From NCBI GenBank assembly GCA_030704615.1, contig CM060734.1:61396042-61460041 (forward strand): a DNA stretch of 64,000 bases, in the 5' to 3' direction. Below are positions 36,201-47,702 of the stretch, one piece after another. The position numbers and the translations under genes were made by a program. The first letter of the stretch is position 1, and every line of letters starts with the position of its first letter. The DNA comes from Takakia lepidozioides (lineage: Eukaryota; Streptophyta; Takakiopsida; Takakiales; Takakiaceae). The notes beneath the pieces are model-generated. The model ran no database searches. It worked only from the letters and a program-made list of their open reading frames with translations, and was not told the DNA's origin.

Positions 36201-39200
36201 ATACAGAATTCCCCATTCAGCTCCCACAAGCACTATATTTCGTAACAGAAAAAGATAAAAAGCCGGTCACCACCACTAACCTGCTTGGGCACGTCCTGTT
36301 ATCATTTTGTAGCAACACTTACTGTCCAATGTACAGCGATTTTAGGTGAGTCCAACTTAGACACTCAAAGCTGTACACTGTGATTTAACCTCACATGTGG
36401 TTGATACTTGATACAGCCCAACTTACAGTACTTAATATGACTCCACCAGACACTTCCTTCCATCTTCCTCAAGACACATCAAAACCAGACCTGCCATATG
36501 AGAAGTAACCGTCAAGAGTAATTCATATAATGCAGTTTCTCGTTTCTTCTGTGAACCATGCTCTGCTGCATTTATTTCTAGGCAGTGGGAGGTTGGGACA
36601 TCAACGAGTAGAGGCTTGACCACCAACCTAATTTCAAACATGACTGGACCGTAGGACTGGCCTTTTCAACATATTTTTCTACGGATCTTGAGAAAAGAAC
36701 AACTCACATTTTCTTGATTGGCAGGGAAGCAAGCAGTGCAGGGACAGATGATGAAGGCACCAGTGTCTGCTGTGCAGGCTTGTGCATACTGCTTGAAAGC
36801 TTTGCCAGCATCTGGCAAACAGAACTCACCAAGACCAGATGTGAAAACACCTTGGAAACTTACACAATGGCAGAAGTGAATCTACACTCTCTGAAGGTCC
36901 AACACCGTTCTTGTCTGTCTGCCTCCTTCCCCTATTGGTATCCATATCTCTCTAGTCCTTTTTCTATTTTCACACAGTGCAGTGGTAGCATTCAACGACA
37001 GAGGAGAGGGAGGAAGTGATCTTAAGTGGCAGTGGGGTAGCCAAGAGATCCCGGTCCTCCCTTCCTACACTTACCTGGGTGTTGAGTTTTCCTCCAATTG
37101 TAATTGGGATGCACATATCCGGAAAGTTGTTCAAACTGTCAAGGGCAAAGCTCTGGGGCTCACTAAATTTTTCCACTGCAGAGGGGTCAACTCTGAGGTT
37201 AGGAAAACCATGCTTTGTCGCATTATTAGACCTGCCTTGGAGTACGGATCTGCAATATGGGTTGATAACTCCAACCAGGCTAAGTCTCTAGAATCCATTC
37301 AAGTGGGGGTGCTTAAGGAGTGTATGTCAGCATGCTCCAAAACAGCCAATGTGGCTGTTCGGGGTGAGTTTGGCATTCCGTCCTTCAGCTCCCGACGAGA
37401 TGAATTCAAGGTCAAATGGTGGGGTCAGCTGCAACATATGTCCAACACCAGATATCCTAAGTTAATCGACTCTATATCTTGGAAACAGGATCCCCCTGTC
37501 AAGCAGGCTAAGTCCTGGCAGAAGAGAGTAGAAGAGATTCTCAAGGACCTGGACCTGGATCCGCAAGTCTTGACCCTGCTGGATAAATCTGACTTAGAGG
37601 CTGTAGTGTCCAAAGCCATGTCTGTTGCCATGAGATTGTCTGATGAAAATGAAGTTAGGCAGAAAACTTCCCTGAACTTGTTTCCAGTCAGTGACATGGG
37701 GGATGACATCTTGGATGACCTCAAGGGTCTACCCACTCTCGGCACTAGACTGAAACTTAAACTCAGGGCAGGAAGCCTACCTTTGAACAGCAAACAGAAG
37801 CAGAGAGGAAAGGGAGAGTGCAATTGCCCGTTGTGTGGGCAATCTGAAGACAGTATTCATTTTCTGATACACTGTCCGGGGTTCTCTCACCAAAGAGATG
37901 CTCTCTTCAAATCTATCAAGGGAATTGTGCCTGTACCCCTGTTTACCAGCTTTGAAAGTCCCGAGGCTGAGCCAAAAGCCCAGGCCCTCCTGAGGCCTAG
38001 TTTTTGGGCAAATCACACACAGCAGATTGATGCTTGTGTGAAGGGATTTCTAGAGGATATCTGGAAAACCCGGATTAATTCTATATATGAAGGTAAGTCT
38101 TACTACCAACGTCAGCCCCTGACAGAGGTAGGTTCTGTCCCTTTTGTTCCCGCTCAAACTGGGCGCGGGGTCAATGGCCACAAGGCTACGGCAAACAACG
38201 TCTTATGAGTACAATCTATTTTCACACTGTGCTTTGGGCATTAGTTTTATTCACGAAAGTGCAGTCTTTGGATTAAACAGGTACATAGTGCTCTCCGTCA
38301 CCCACCTCTGTAATCAGCTTACACAGTCTGGTCATATTCTAATTGAAAGACAAGTCTTCAGTACAATGCTCAAGCAAAGTAGGTTATCTGCTTACCTTGT
38401 TGTGAGCAATGCCCGCTGAGCATGTGAACTGGGTCTCTGCCAAAACTGCCATACGCAGCTCAGCAATTATTAGGGCTCCACATGCCAGCAGCTCATCACT
38501 CCTGGAAGCATCCCTTCGACATAGCCACTCTCCGGAAGTCATCCCCTCTTCACCATCCTTTACAAAAGATCAAGAGAAAGTCAGAAAACCCTGGAAATTA
38601 CTCACCCAGAATTTAATTGTAGTACAGTAAACATAAGCAGGATTCGATATGTCCAGTAAAACATAAATCTACAATGTGAGCTATGAGAAGGTAAGGAAAA
38701 GATCTAACTGAAAGCTGGACACAATGACACCCAGTTCTCATACATCCAGCAAACCGAGGAGAGAGAAAGAGAAGAGGGAAAGGGCTTCCAACCACAAATC
38801 TTGAAAAGGGATGGATACTACCCTACCTTGCCAATTCCAAGTACATGGGTCTTGAGGACCTCTTCAGGAAGGGACTCCACCAACAGGAGAGGGTCCTGGA
38901 GTAGCCGCGTAGCAGCAGCTTCTGTGATATCCAGATATACTTCATCAATGGACGCCCTCTCACACGTACCCATACGGGACATAATTGCCACCACCTACAT
39001 CTCTTCATCCAACAACAGGATCAACAAAATTACTGCTCTAACCCTGGCCCCATAGGCAAACTGGTATGCTTCTTCTATTCCCTTGCAACATCCAAACTGA
39101 GCATCAGATTCATGACTCCATCAAGCAATGGGTTCACATGAAATGTGTCTGTCTGTCGGACACATCCTGACACTGCATGACAAAAGACTACAGCAAGCAG

Positions 39201-40386
39201 TCCTTTGAACAAACTTTCTGTTGCCCTCTCTCCTTACCTCAGCGCCAGCATCCCTATACGGGGCGAGAAAGGCATGGCCATGAGCCACAGGGACTTGCAC
39301 AAGCTCTATATCCGGGCACACCTTCTTTGCATCATCCCCACGCATATTCCTGCCAGTTACAAAACACATTGAATCTCGAGTGACATGCTACGCTACTGGC
39401 CTGTACCACAGGTTCCATCGCCACCCCGTCCCCCTCCCCCCCCCTGCCCCCCCCCCAACAACAAAATTCGGATTGTAGGGCAACTCAAACAACAGCCATA
39501 TGGGTTTTAGCTGCTGCAAAACAGTGTAATATGACTTGGTCTTCAAATCACTTTAAAAGACACACAGCAAGTAAAGCCAAATAATTTACAGAGGTACACA
39601 CACACACACACACACACTCTCTCTCTCTCTCTCTCTCCCTCCCAAAGCTGCAGCAAAGTGTTATGAGTACATTCTCTCTCCCACCCCACAACATAACCCT
39701 GCTATCCCCTTTCTGTCTGTAGATAAACCTCATACTGAACAGTCATCTGAAAGACCAGCTCTCTTGAATTCAAGATGCAGATTGAGGAGACCACAAACCG
39801 GGAGACACCACAGCGCCGAGCCTCGTAGCTGACAGCTATGAGACCTCCACCCTTCCATGGATTATATTGGACTACCGCTGAAGGTTTTCCCCGAAGCTCC
39901 GGTCGCTTCCGCTGCTCCACTACCATTTCGGATCCATGTCCAACCCATAATTAATGACAACAGTGCGTACAAGGACGACCAGCACCCCGACGGCAAAAAA
40001 GGAAATCCGCTATCGTTCTTAGCAGGTTTGAAGTCCTAGTTTCTTGATAGTCCTTTCCAAGCCTTCCAATATGGCTAATTACTGGGTGCTTGGTGAGACC
40101 GAGTGCCCGATCGGACTAAGGTAACCATCTAGTGCTAATGCAACTAAAGAATACAAGGCATGATTCGCCTAAGGATGCCTGCTGCTCCCGTAAATCGAAT
40201 CGTTACAGCAGCCTATTCACTGGAGAGGTCCCTCAGGAAACAGAGACAGCAAAACTTGCACATGAAAGGGGAGACTCACAACACAACAGAGAAAAGCGGA
40301 GGAAAGATACCTTGCACATAAAAACAGTCAAGATCCACATGGGCAATGACCCTGGTATCCGGAGGCTCGGGCCTGGCCACCGGCAT
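33250..40386 (-). CDS. POLH: DNA polymerase eta, Y-family translesion polymerase
   Basis: This enzyme copies past UV photoproducts at stalled forks. My twelve-exon model is 40386-40311, 39919-39799, 39349-39238, 38994-38827, 38557-38396, 36811-36708, 36193-36074, 35875-35752, 35587-35474, 35332-35105, 34838-34604 and 34184-33250. All joins are in phase, giving 832 residues. Metal-binding residues are visible: Asp18 and Asp20 in AHVDLDCFYVQ, and Asp120/Glu121 in ASIDEVYLD. Also present are QYNPWKGGGLIAVSYEARRCGV, CSAGIAHNK, and the helix-hairpin-helix-like LGGKLGKSLEEDLGV. The tail has FF motifs resembling PCNA-binding boxes (PITKFF near 447-452, TISDFF near 822-827) and a ubiquitin-binding motif, LPIEIQRELQ, near 798-807. 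It is longer than Arabidopsis Pol eta, mainly in the tail. Intron 5 carries a LINE. Confidence 0.95.
36976..38214 (+). mobile_element. LINE copy B, antisense in polymerase eta intron 5
   Basis: This is a 1239-base insertion flanked by a perfect 13-base duplication, tctattttcacac (36963-36975 and 38215-38227). It is 5'-truncated but keeps one open frame of 408 codons (36982-38208). The frame covers the reverse-transcriptase C-terminal region (YTYLGVEFSSNCNWDAHI, IIRPALEYGSAIWVDNSN) and a CCHC-like finger (CNCPLCGQSEDSIHFLIHC). The element ends about five bases after the stop codon (TTATGAGTACAA) with no poly(A) tail. The undamaged frame suggests a recent insertion. Removing it leaves an intron of about 330 bases. 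Confidence 0.9.
39599..39640. repeat. Compound (AC)n(TC)n microsatellite
   Basis: A run of AC dinucleotides is followed directly by TC dinucleotides, in polymerase eta intron 2. A C-rich homopolymer tract lies nearby at about 39428-39458. Confidence 0.9.
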
Positions 40387-40659
40387 TTCGTTTCCTGTGC
40401 TCCTGAGCTCGAGTGTTATTCAGAGCTCCATGGAAAAGGGGGCCAACAGACTTATGCCCAATCTTCTTGGAAGATGAAGAGAAAAGAGATTAGATGTAGC
40501 CCAACCAGCTATGGCGCTGAGAAGAACCCAACATCCAGGGGAATGACAGGAAAGTCCGCTTTTGGCGTACGTGGCGCAGAAGACCGGAGGTTTCCTGGGG
40601 TGAGCTGGGCTGCTATATAAACCAGCAGGACTTCTTGTCTCTCCCTGCGGCATTTGGTC
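40387..40659. promoter_or_regulatory. Divergent promoter between polymerase eta and the 300-residue gene
   Basis: Only 273 bases separate the two start codons. CTATATAAAC at about 40611-40620 is placed for the rightward gene, about 40 bases before its ATG. TACGTGGC at about 40566 is an ACGT-core motif. The half nearer polymerase eta is duplicated at 47.3 kb. Confidence 0.55.
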
Positions 40660-43535
40660 ATGGATCAAGCACTACAGGCGACGTCGTCCGTGTCCGCTAC
40701 CTCGGTCACTACAGGGTCGATGGCGCCCACAAGCCCTGAGGCATCGCCTACATCAACAGCAGATTCTGGAGGTCTAGTGCTCTCAGTGGAGCATCCCTTA
40801 CCACCTCGTCGCCGTCTTGTGAAAGCTGCTGCGTACGTTTATGCACACCTTTTTTTGTGTCATCTTGACTGAACTCCCTTTTTCTTGTATACATTCTGAA
40901 GAATCAGTCCTTACAGGCAATTTAGTATCGTCGACCCATTGTTTTCTTTATGTTTTTCCTTGTTGTCTCATTCCCATGTGAGTCCTGAGTAAGATCAGAG
41001 ATTCCCCCACTACGTTAGTTTCAGTATTTCTACCGTGCAGCCGTCTTTTCCTTCCTGCTGATGTTGTGGAAAGTCGTAGAAAACTATTTCTGAATCGGCT
41101 GGGGGCGTTAGAATGGTCTGCCAGTTGTTGGTCTTTATCAATCAATCATGCAGATGTCGGCGCTTTCCACAAATGAACACTCCTGGATTCCCCCTGGCCA
41201 CTGTCAACCCCTTCCCCGTTGTCTGCATGTCCTTCAGTTCGATTCACATCGATGTAGGTATGACAATTCAATGCGAATGCTTGAAAGAAGTGGACATCTC
41301 ATCTGGTTCCCTCAATCAATTGATTGAGTGCCCTTCCAGTACGTAATTAGTTCTAATCATTTATACCTTCTAGGATCCTCCATTGATATCTGTGTAACTG
41401 AAAGGGGTTTTCACACTCCATTGAGATGGATTTGTCCAGCGTTTGTATAAGGATTATGTTTTGGACAGGCTCGCAAAGAGTACGCAAGTCCAGAAGAAAC
41501 AGTAGAACTGGAAGTTCTGAGGCTCCATGACCAATGATGAACACCTGGTTGAAAATCATAGTCTATACTAAGGACATGTCGAAATGAGCCTAGAATTGGA
41601 TCCAAACGTCTGAAGGGGGGTGCACGTACACATCAGCGAATGTTCAAGTGTAATGTGGTGCATATTTTCGACTTGATTATAATGTTGTTTCTGACAAAAG
41701 AATAATTGTCTCCCTCTGGATGCCTGACAGGGCAGCCGTGCTCATTCAGAAACAAAGAGAGAAGGGATGGGAGGGCCACCAGGGTTTGGTGGTGCTGGAA
41801 ATTATGATCGGTTGCAAAATACATCTCCAGCACTCTCAGGCAGTGCTGCTGCATTGACGGGTATCCCTTCCGGAGGGACAGCAATGCCTTCTGGCAGCCT
41901 CCAGACTGGCTTCAGAGAAAGAGGTCCCCTTCGGACGGCTTCCAAAGGTGCTGACAACTGGTCCTCCATTTCCAGATCCGATGAAAGCTTGAATGAAAAC
42001 TGGCTGTCGAAGTTTATTGCTTTGTGTGCACACATTCTTTCAGAGAAGTTGTTACTGCTAATTCAGGCACACACCCAAGAACCTCATTGACTGTTCCAGA
42101 CCAACATTGTGTACCATGTGTACCTTGAGGTCATAGTCTCTGTAATATACCAAGCCTCAGGGTGCTCCTGCCAAAACAAAAACTGAAACTCAGCGCAAAA
42201 TCTCCTCGAGCTGATTCCCAGTGCATGATAACCTGGTTGCAGGGGTCGGATTCTTACTTTTAGAGCAGGCGAATACATTAATTGTGCTCCATACCATATC
42301 CGTTGGAATGTTGTACAGGGGTTTAATACTCTATTGTCCATGATGTGATTTGAGGTAGTAGAAATAATTTTCAGGCGCCTAGATGCAGATGCTCGTCAAG
42401 TTTGTCTGTATGCATCAACTGTGCCTATTTGCTTTTGTGGCAGCAGACATGGGAGGAGACCAGTCAAATGTGCCACATGGAGGTAGTGGACCTGCTAAAT
42501 TAGGACGGTGCGTCTCTTCTACCTCTTTGTGCGTTTCATTGACAATGCCTTCTTCCTTTTCCCTCTCTTCCCCATCTACGTCAAGCTTGCCCTCACTCTC
42601 ATGTTGACAAGTGGGACACAAGGAGTACCTCAGGCCCTCTCACTTTGGGTAAAGTCAAACTGAGAGAGGTTGCTTACCTTCCAAGAATAAGCACCTGCAG
42701 CTGAAGACTCCCAAGTGGCATGCTTCTAAAACAGACTACTCCTACACTTATTTTGATCAGTTTTGTGACAGTGTCAAAACATGTGACATTCCTTGGGCTG
42801 AATCCGGAGTGACTGCTTTGCATCCAGATGATCTTCAGGTAAGCAACAGTGTGGAGGCCATAGGAGCCAGAGTCCACCTCATTTACAATGGTGAATTCAC
42901 TGGTTTAGCAACCCTTGAGTGATGATAGGTCCTGTTCTGCTGTTCTTACCCCCACAGCACCTTTTGTCTCACAAGGTCATTTCAGCAGGCATGGGTTCGG
43001 TGCCCACAAGCTTATGGCTAGCAAATAACTTCAATCTTTCAATTTTTCATAAGAAAAACCACGTTTGTCTCACATCCCCACTGCTGCACATTTAACTAGT
43101 TATACTTGATGTAATGTTGCTCCAAACCTCTGTTCTGGCGCTAAGTTTTGCAGTGGAGAGGGATGCAGAGCTCCATATGCAAATGCAGGAGCAATGGAGA
43201 CACGACCCCTCGGACGCCGACCTGAGGTAATTTGCTACAACTTTGCCGAGATTTCATTTTTGTTTTTGCTGTTGGACATATATTATCCATTCAAGGGGGA
43301 TTGTCAAGCAGTCACGTATTCGTGTTTTCTGGCTCTTTTCTAGGTGAACTTGCGGAGGCAGGAAGCACTTGCTGCTCAGAAGCATGCAGATGAGATGAGA
43401 ATGCAGCAAGCCAAGCGAGCCGCATTATCGCGTGCTCAGACAATGGGAGCCCCTGGAAATTACAAAAGTTTTGACTCTCCTTTCGGTAATTTTATGGTGC
43501 CAGTCATACCCCAGCAATTTTTGAACAAGCCCTAG
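40660..43535 (+). CDS. Unrecognised six-exon gene, 300 residues
   Basis: I do not recognise the family. My model is 40660-40832, 41736-41947, 42447-42507, 42655-42838, 43146-43226 and 43344-43535; every join is GT-AG and in phase. The N-terminal 150 residues are Ser/Thr/Gly/Pro-rich and probably disordered. The middle is more globular (KTPKWHASKTDYSYTYFDQF, DIPWAESGVTALHPDDLQ, then a Cys pair in FCSGEGC). Next is a charged helix likely to be coiled coil (RRQEALAAQKHADEMRMQQAKRAALSRAQ). The end is hydrophobic (FGNFMVPVIPQQFLNKP). It is head-to-head with polymerase eta. Some splice sites are weak (exons 4 and 5), so boundaries may shift. Confidence 0.55.
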
Positions 43536-44728
43536 CCCCACTTTCGCCCAGAAACATGCAGCTGAGTCAAGCAATCCTTACTGTTGTGTGCACAGACAGT
43601 GGGTGCCTCCAGATATCACAAAAGTTTTGTAGGTGGATATGCAGTGCCACTCCTACCCCGCCTTGAAATGGTCCTTGGCCCCCTTGCTTCTGCTACTTGC
43701 AGTAGTTGCTCCTCTGATGCCCTTGCCCCTCTGAGGGGGTGGTCATTTCAGAAAGATTTACACTTCGGTATAAGTTGCCAATGCATGCATTTCAATCACT
43801 AATTTGAGGCGAGTGGCCTGAAATGGCCTTAATCCCACTGCTCAAAGATTTGTAATTAGTAGGCCAGCCCAGGCTTGGTGTGGGTTCAACGGTGGTCTGG
43901 AACACTGCTAATGTTTGTTAGTTGTAGCTTCTCCAATCTGGGCTTCAATTATTTGTGTTCCCAGGGAAGAACAAAAGACCTCGACCAGTTAAAGAAACAG
44001 CACATCTGATCAACTGCGACCGCAGTTTTTTCTGAAGTTCTTCTGGGGAAGTTGTGTATCTGACATTTCCTGTTTAAATGCAAGTTTCAATGTGCCAATG
44101 CCCCTGCACTTATGGGAAAAAACAGGGGCTAATTCAGACTGCAGGTGTCCCGGTGTTGGATGTGCTGGGCTGGGCCTAAGGGTCACTAGCTACATTATGA
44201 TGCCTTAAGGGGGCTCTTGGTGTTTATCTGTGTTTACATTGGACCTTAAAATAACGGGTATCTGATTTTTATTATGATGGTGTTATGCACGGTAGAGGGT
44301 ATGAATTCTCTGCAAATTGTGAAGGCCTTGCAGCTCAGAGCAAACCTTCTGTTTGGATTGGGTGCAGCGGGTGGCTCTACACAGAGACAGCAAGGGAGAA
44401 AAGAAAATGCACGCTTTTGTACCACAGCAATCTTAAATGAGTGGGTAGCATTGAGCAAGGAAACATGTGCTTAGACTAGACGGGACCTTGAGATTAAGGT
44501 GCACTTTGATCTCGGAACTGCTGTTCTTCTGATGCCACCATTTGATGCCCTCCCCGCCATCTCTCGGAGACCAGGGGTCAGGAGATCCACCCACATGAGA
44601 GTTTGTAAGTCCAAACCAAGCCTTTCGTGTCAATGCCTTACTAAAGTGAATTCACAGAGCAGCTCTTCTCCAAGTGCTAGCCAACAAACAGCATGACATT
44701 TTTTAATTTTCTTTCCCTAGAAAAGGTG
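43536..44728. other. Intergenic region, no gene recognised
   Basis: This probably starts with the 3' untranslated region of the gene ending at 43535. A short frame at 43584-43802 begins with sequence resembling the last exon (QTVGASRYHKSF against QTMGAPGNYKSF). It may be an internal duplication of that exon. Nothing else is recognised. Confidence 0.4.
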
Positions 44729-44736
44729 AGGGAGAC

Positions 44737-45668
44737 CAGTGTTGGGCGGTTAACCGGCGGTTCAGGTTAACCGGAACCGGACCCATTCCTCGAGAACCTG
44801 ACCCGGAACTGGAACCTGCCAATGGGGATCGGCGCAGAACCGAACCGGCGGCTCCTGCTGGGTGTGAGAACCGGAGAACCGGGGATAAGATCGGAACCGG
44901 GCCCATTCCTGCATATCCTGACCTGGGTGTGAGAACCAGAGAACCGGGGATAAGACCGGCGGTTCGTGCTGGGTGTGAGAACCGGGTAACCGGGGATGGG
45001 GATAAAAACAGGTTCCGTTCTTGAACCCTTGGTGGGCCCTTGGCATAACCTGGAGAGCCGGTGGGCCCATGGCAAAACTTCTTTAATGCTCTCAAGCTCC
45101 ATGAGATCTTGGGTTCAATGCTTGAAGGCCATGACATTTTATGTTCAATGCTTCAACGCCATGAGATCTTGGGTTCAATCTCCAGCTCCATGATATCCTG
45201 GCTAAGTTCATTAATCAAAATGTTGGAAGATGCCAATACTTGCGAGATAGCTGAATAGTAATTTCAAGCCATGAAATCTTACCCATTTTCTTCTACTAGT
45301 TTATTTAGAGTAGTTTTTTATTTTTTATTTTTTATTTTTTATTTTTTTGTTAGTGATAACTAATAAAATCGTTGGATTTTAGTTCAAATATGTGAATACA
45401 TTGCTATTTAATCTCCCGGACTGATAAAATATTTTAAATCTAATTAAATTAAAAAAATTAAAATAGAACCGAACCTAACCGGAACCGGTTGTTTTTATCA
45501 GCAACTATTCGTAACCGGAACTGCCCCCATGTTTAAAAGTTGGATCCGGAACCGGACCGGAACCAGCTCAATAAAAAAAACCGGAACCGGATCCGGAACC
45601 GTCTCTTGAAATAATTGTGGAACCGGAACCGAAGGTTTCTTCACAAACGCAAGAACCGCCCAACACTG
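44737..45668. mobile_element. hAT MITE with AACCGG motifs
   Basis: The termini CAGTGTTGGGCGGTT and AACCGCCCAACACTG are perfect 15-base inverted repeats. They are flanked by a perfect 8-base duplication, agggagac (44729-44736 and 45669-45676). Both ends are packed with AACCGG/CCGGTT words, reminiscent of the subterminal AAACGG repeats bound by Ac transposase. The centre is AT-rich with a TTTTTA run near 45314. Its total length is 932 bases and it has no coding capacity. Confidence 0.93.
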
Positions 45669-45676
45669 AGGGAGAC

Positions 45677-47284
45677 CCTACTAATAAGGTGTTATGGAAA
45701 ACATAACCGCAATAAGAGATTGTGAGGAATGTCAGTATGTATCATAGAGACAGTAACCTTCCCCAACTGCCAAGCTTTACCAAACAAGTTTGGAGCATTG
45801 TACCATCTGATGACCTTTTATGTCATCAATGCCTTTATTCACCCAGTGTATATAGTGCAGCCGCCTCTCTGCTTGCTTCTCTCTTTGTCGCTCCTTGCAG
45901 CCGTCACTTCGTTGGAGCAGGATCCCCTCCTCGAGTGAAGGTGACCTCTAACGTTAGGCGTGCTTTCAAAATGGCAGCTGCATCTCTGCCTGCAGGTCAC
46001 GGTAAGGGGTTAAGATGGTGGGGCGTGGTGGGCAGGATGGCGTCTTCGGACCTGATCTGGTTGTTGGTAAAGAGAAATGGAAACGGCAATGCCTCTATGA
46101 CAACTTGAACACGCTTAAATATGCAGGTACATGCCAAAGATGTTCGCGTAGAAACTAGTGACATCTCGGTTTCCTGTTTTGCCGTTCTCCCAAGAGTGGA
46201 TCACCTTATTGGGTTCCGTACTCCCACTTAAGCGTGCTAGAGGAGGGATGTAGGCCCCGTGCAGTGATGAAGACGGTGGGATCTGGCTGGCAGGGACTTA
46301 GAGTGTCACACTGCTGTCTTTCATGCCTGCATTCAAATGGTGTTTACCTCTCTGTCTATCATGATTGTGACTGGAAGTGCTTGGCTGTGGGAATCGTTCT
46401 TCTCAAGTCAAAGTGGGTGGTTTACCCATAGAGCCCTCCTCCCAACCAGAGGAACACAAGGTTTGTTATGTGCCGCCCCGAGCTCATCGGATTTTGAACC
46501 CAGCACCTCCACGTTAGGGCAGCAGCACGCTGTCCAAGAAGCTACGACCATTACAATATATCAAGTCCAATCAATTTATTTATACACATATAGTAAACAA
46601 TTATTGATGGTTTGTGTTTATTAATTTTGGTGATGCGACCTATTAAAACACCCGAGTAGGCTAACGGCATCTAGAGAGACGCACTAACCTTATCGCAAGA
46701 CTTTAATCAGACCTTGGGTTTCACAAACTGAAAGTTAACTCTAGCTTTCAGAGCTTCCATTCTCCTTCTATTTTCCGTCACGGTTTCTTCGTTCAGATTG
46801 AAGACGTTATGAAAAGTCACCGTTTCAAAATTCTTACTGCACATTAGGTTTATTATGCTGAAGAATTGGGTGAGGGATGATTTCTACATCAACTGAGCTG
46901 CTCCCTGTGCATTCTAGTAGTGGGATCCCTCTCCATCCCCATGCGGAGTTAAATTTAGAAATGAATGAGGTCCATTTGCCTTAAGCACATCTGCATATAG
47001 CTGAGCCCAGAACCCCCATGCTTTTGCACCCTCCACTACTAAAGCTGCATAGATGAATTGAAAGTTGATGCCAGAGAGGGAGCAGTTTCAAAGCACATCT
47101 GGGCTTCCCAACATATCATAGTGTCAATGTTCTAATGTTTACCCACATATATGGCCACTGTGCAAGGTTGAGCAAATGGGCAGTCATTAAACCAACCAAG
47201 ATGACTTTCCAAGTATAAAAGGCACTGATTTTGGACCAAACAATGGAAGCAAAGCAGCATTGGACCAAACATTGTTCAACTATT
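45677..47284. other. Intergenic region, no gene recognised
   Basis: There are only short frames without conserved motifs. No RNA gene or bounded repeat was recognised. Confidence 0.4.
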
Positions 47285-47625
47285 TCATCTGAACCAGTTT
47301 GCTTCTTCTCAGCGCCATAGCTGCTTGGGCTACATCTAATCTCTTTTCTCTTCATCTTTCAAGAAGGGTTGGCCAGTTTGGGCATAAGTCTGTCGGCCCC
47401 CTTTCCCATGGAGGTCTGAATAACACTCGAGCTCAGGAGCACAGGAAACGAAATGCCGGTGGCCAGGCCCGAGCCTCTGGATACCAGGGTCATTGCCCAT
47501 GTGGATCTTGACTGTTTTTTTGTGCAATGTAGCTTCCTCCCCTTTTTCTCTGTTGTGTTGTCAGTCTCCCCTTTCATGTGAGCGGCAGGCATCCTTAGGC
47601 GTATCATACCTGTATGCTTTAGTTG
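47285..47625 (+). pseudogene. Inverted duplicate of the polymerase eta promoter, exon 1 and part of intron 1
   Basis: This matches the minus strand of about 40525-40139 at roughly nine bases in ten. It includes the first-exon ATG (here 47453) and the MPVARPEP...RVIAHVDLDCF coding sequence. Differences include Pro to Leu and Tyr to Phe changes, loss of the exon 1 donor (CAAGGTATC became CAATGTAGC), and a deletion of about 75 bases in the intron part. The short frame now stops near 47582. The copy points rightwards and ends about 80 bases before the start of the SNAPIN-like gene, so it may supply that gene's promoter or 5' leader. Confidence 0.9.
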
Positions 47626-47702
47626 CCAATTGTGCCAGAACTAGTCCTCTGCTTGATTCATGCCACACTCGTCTCACATGGTACTGGTGAACGGATGCTG
47701 CA

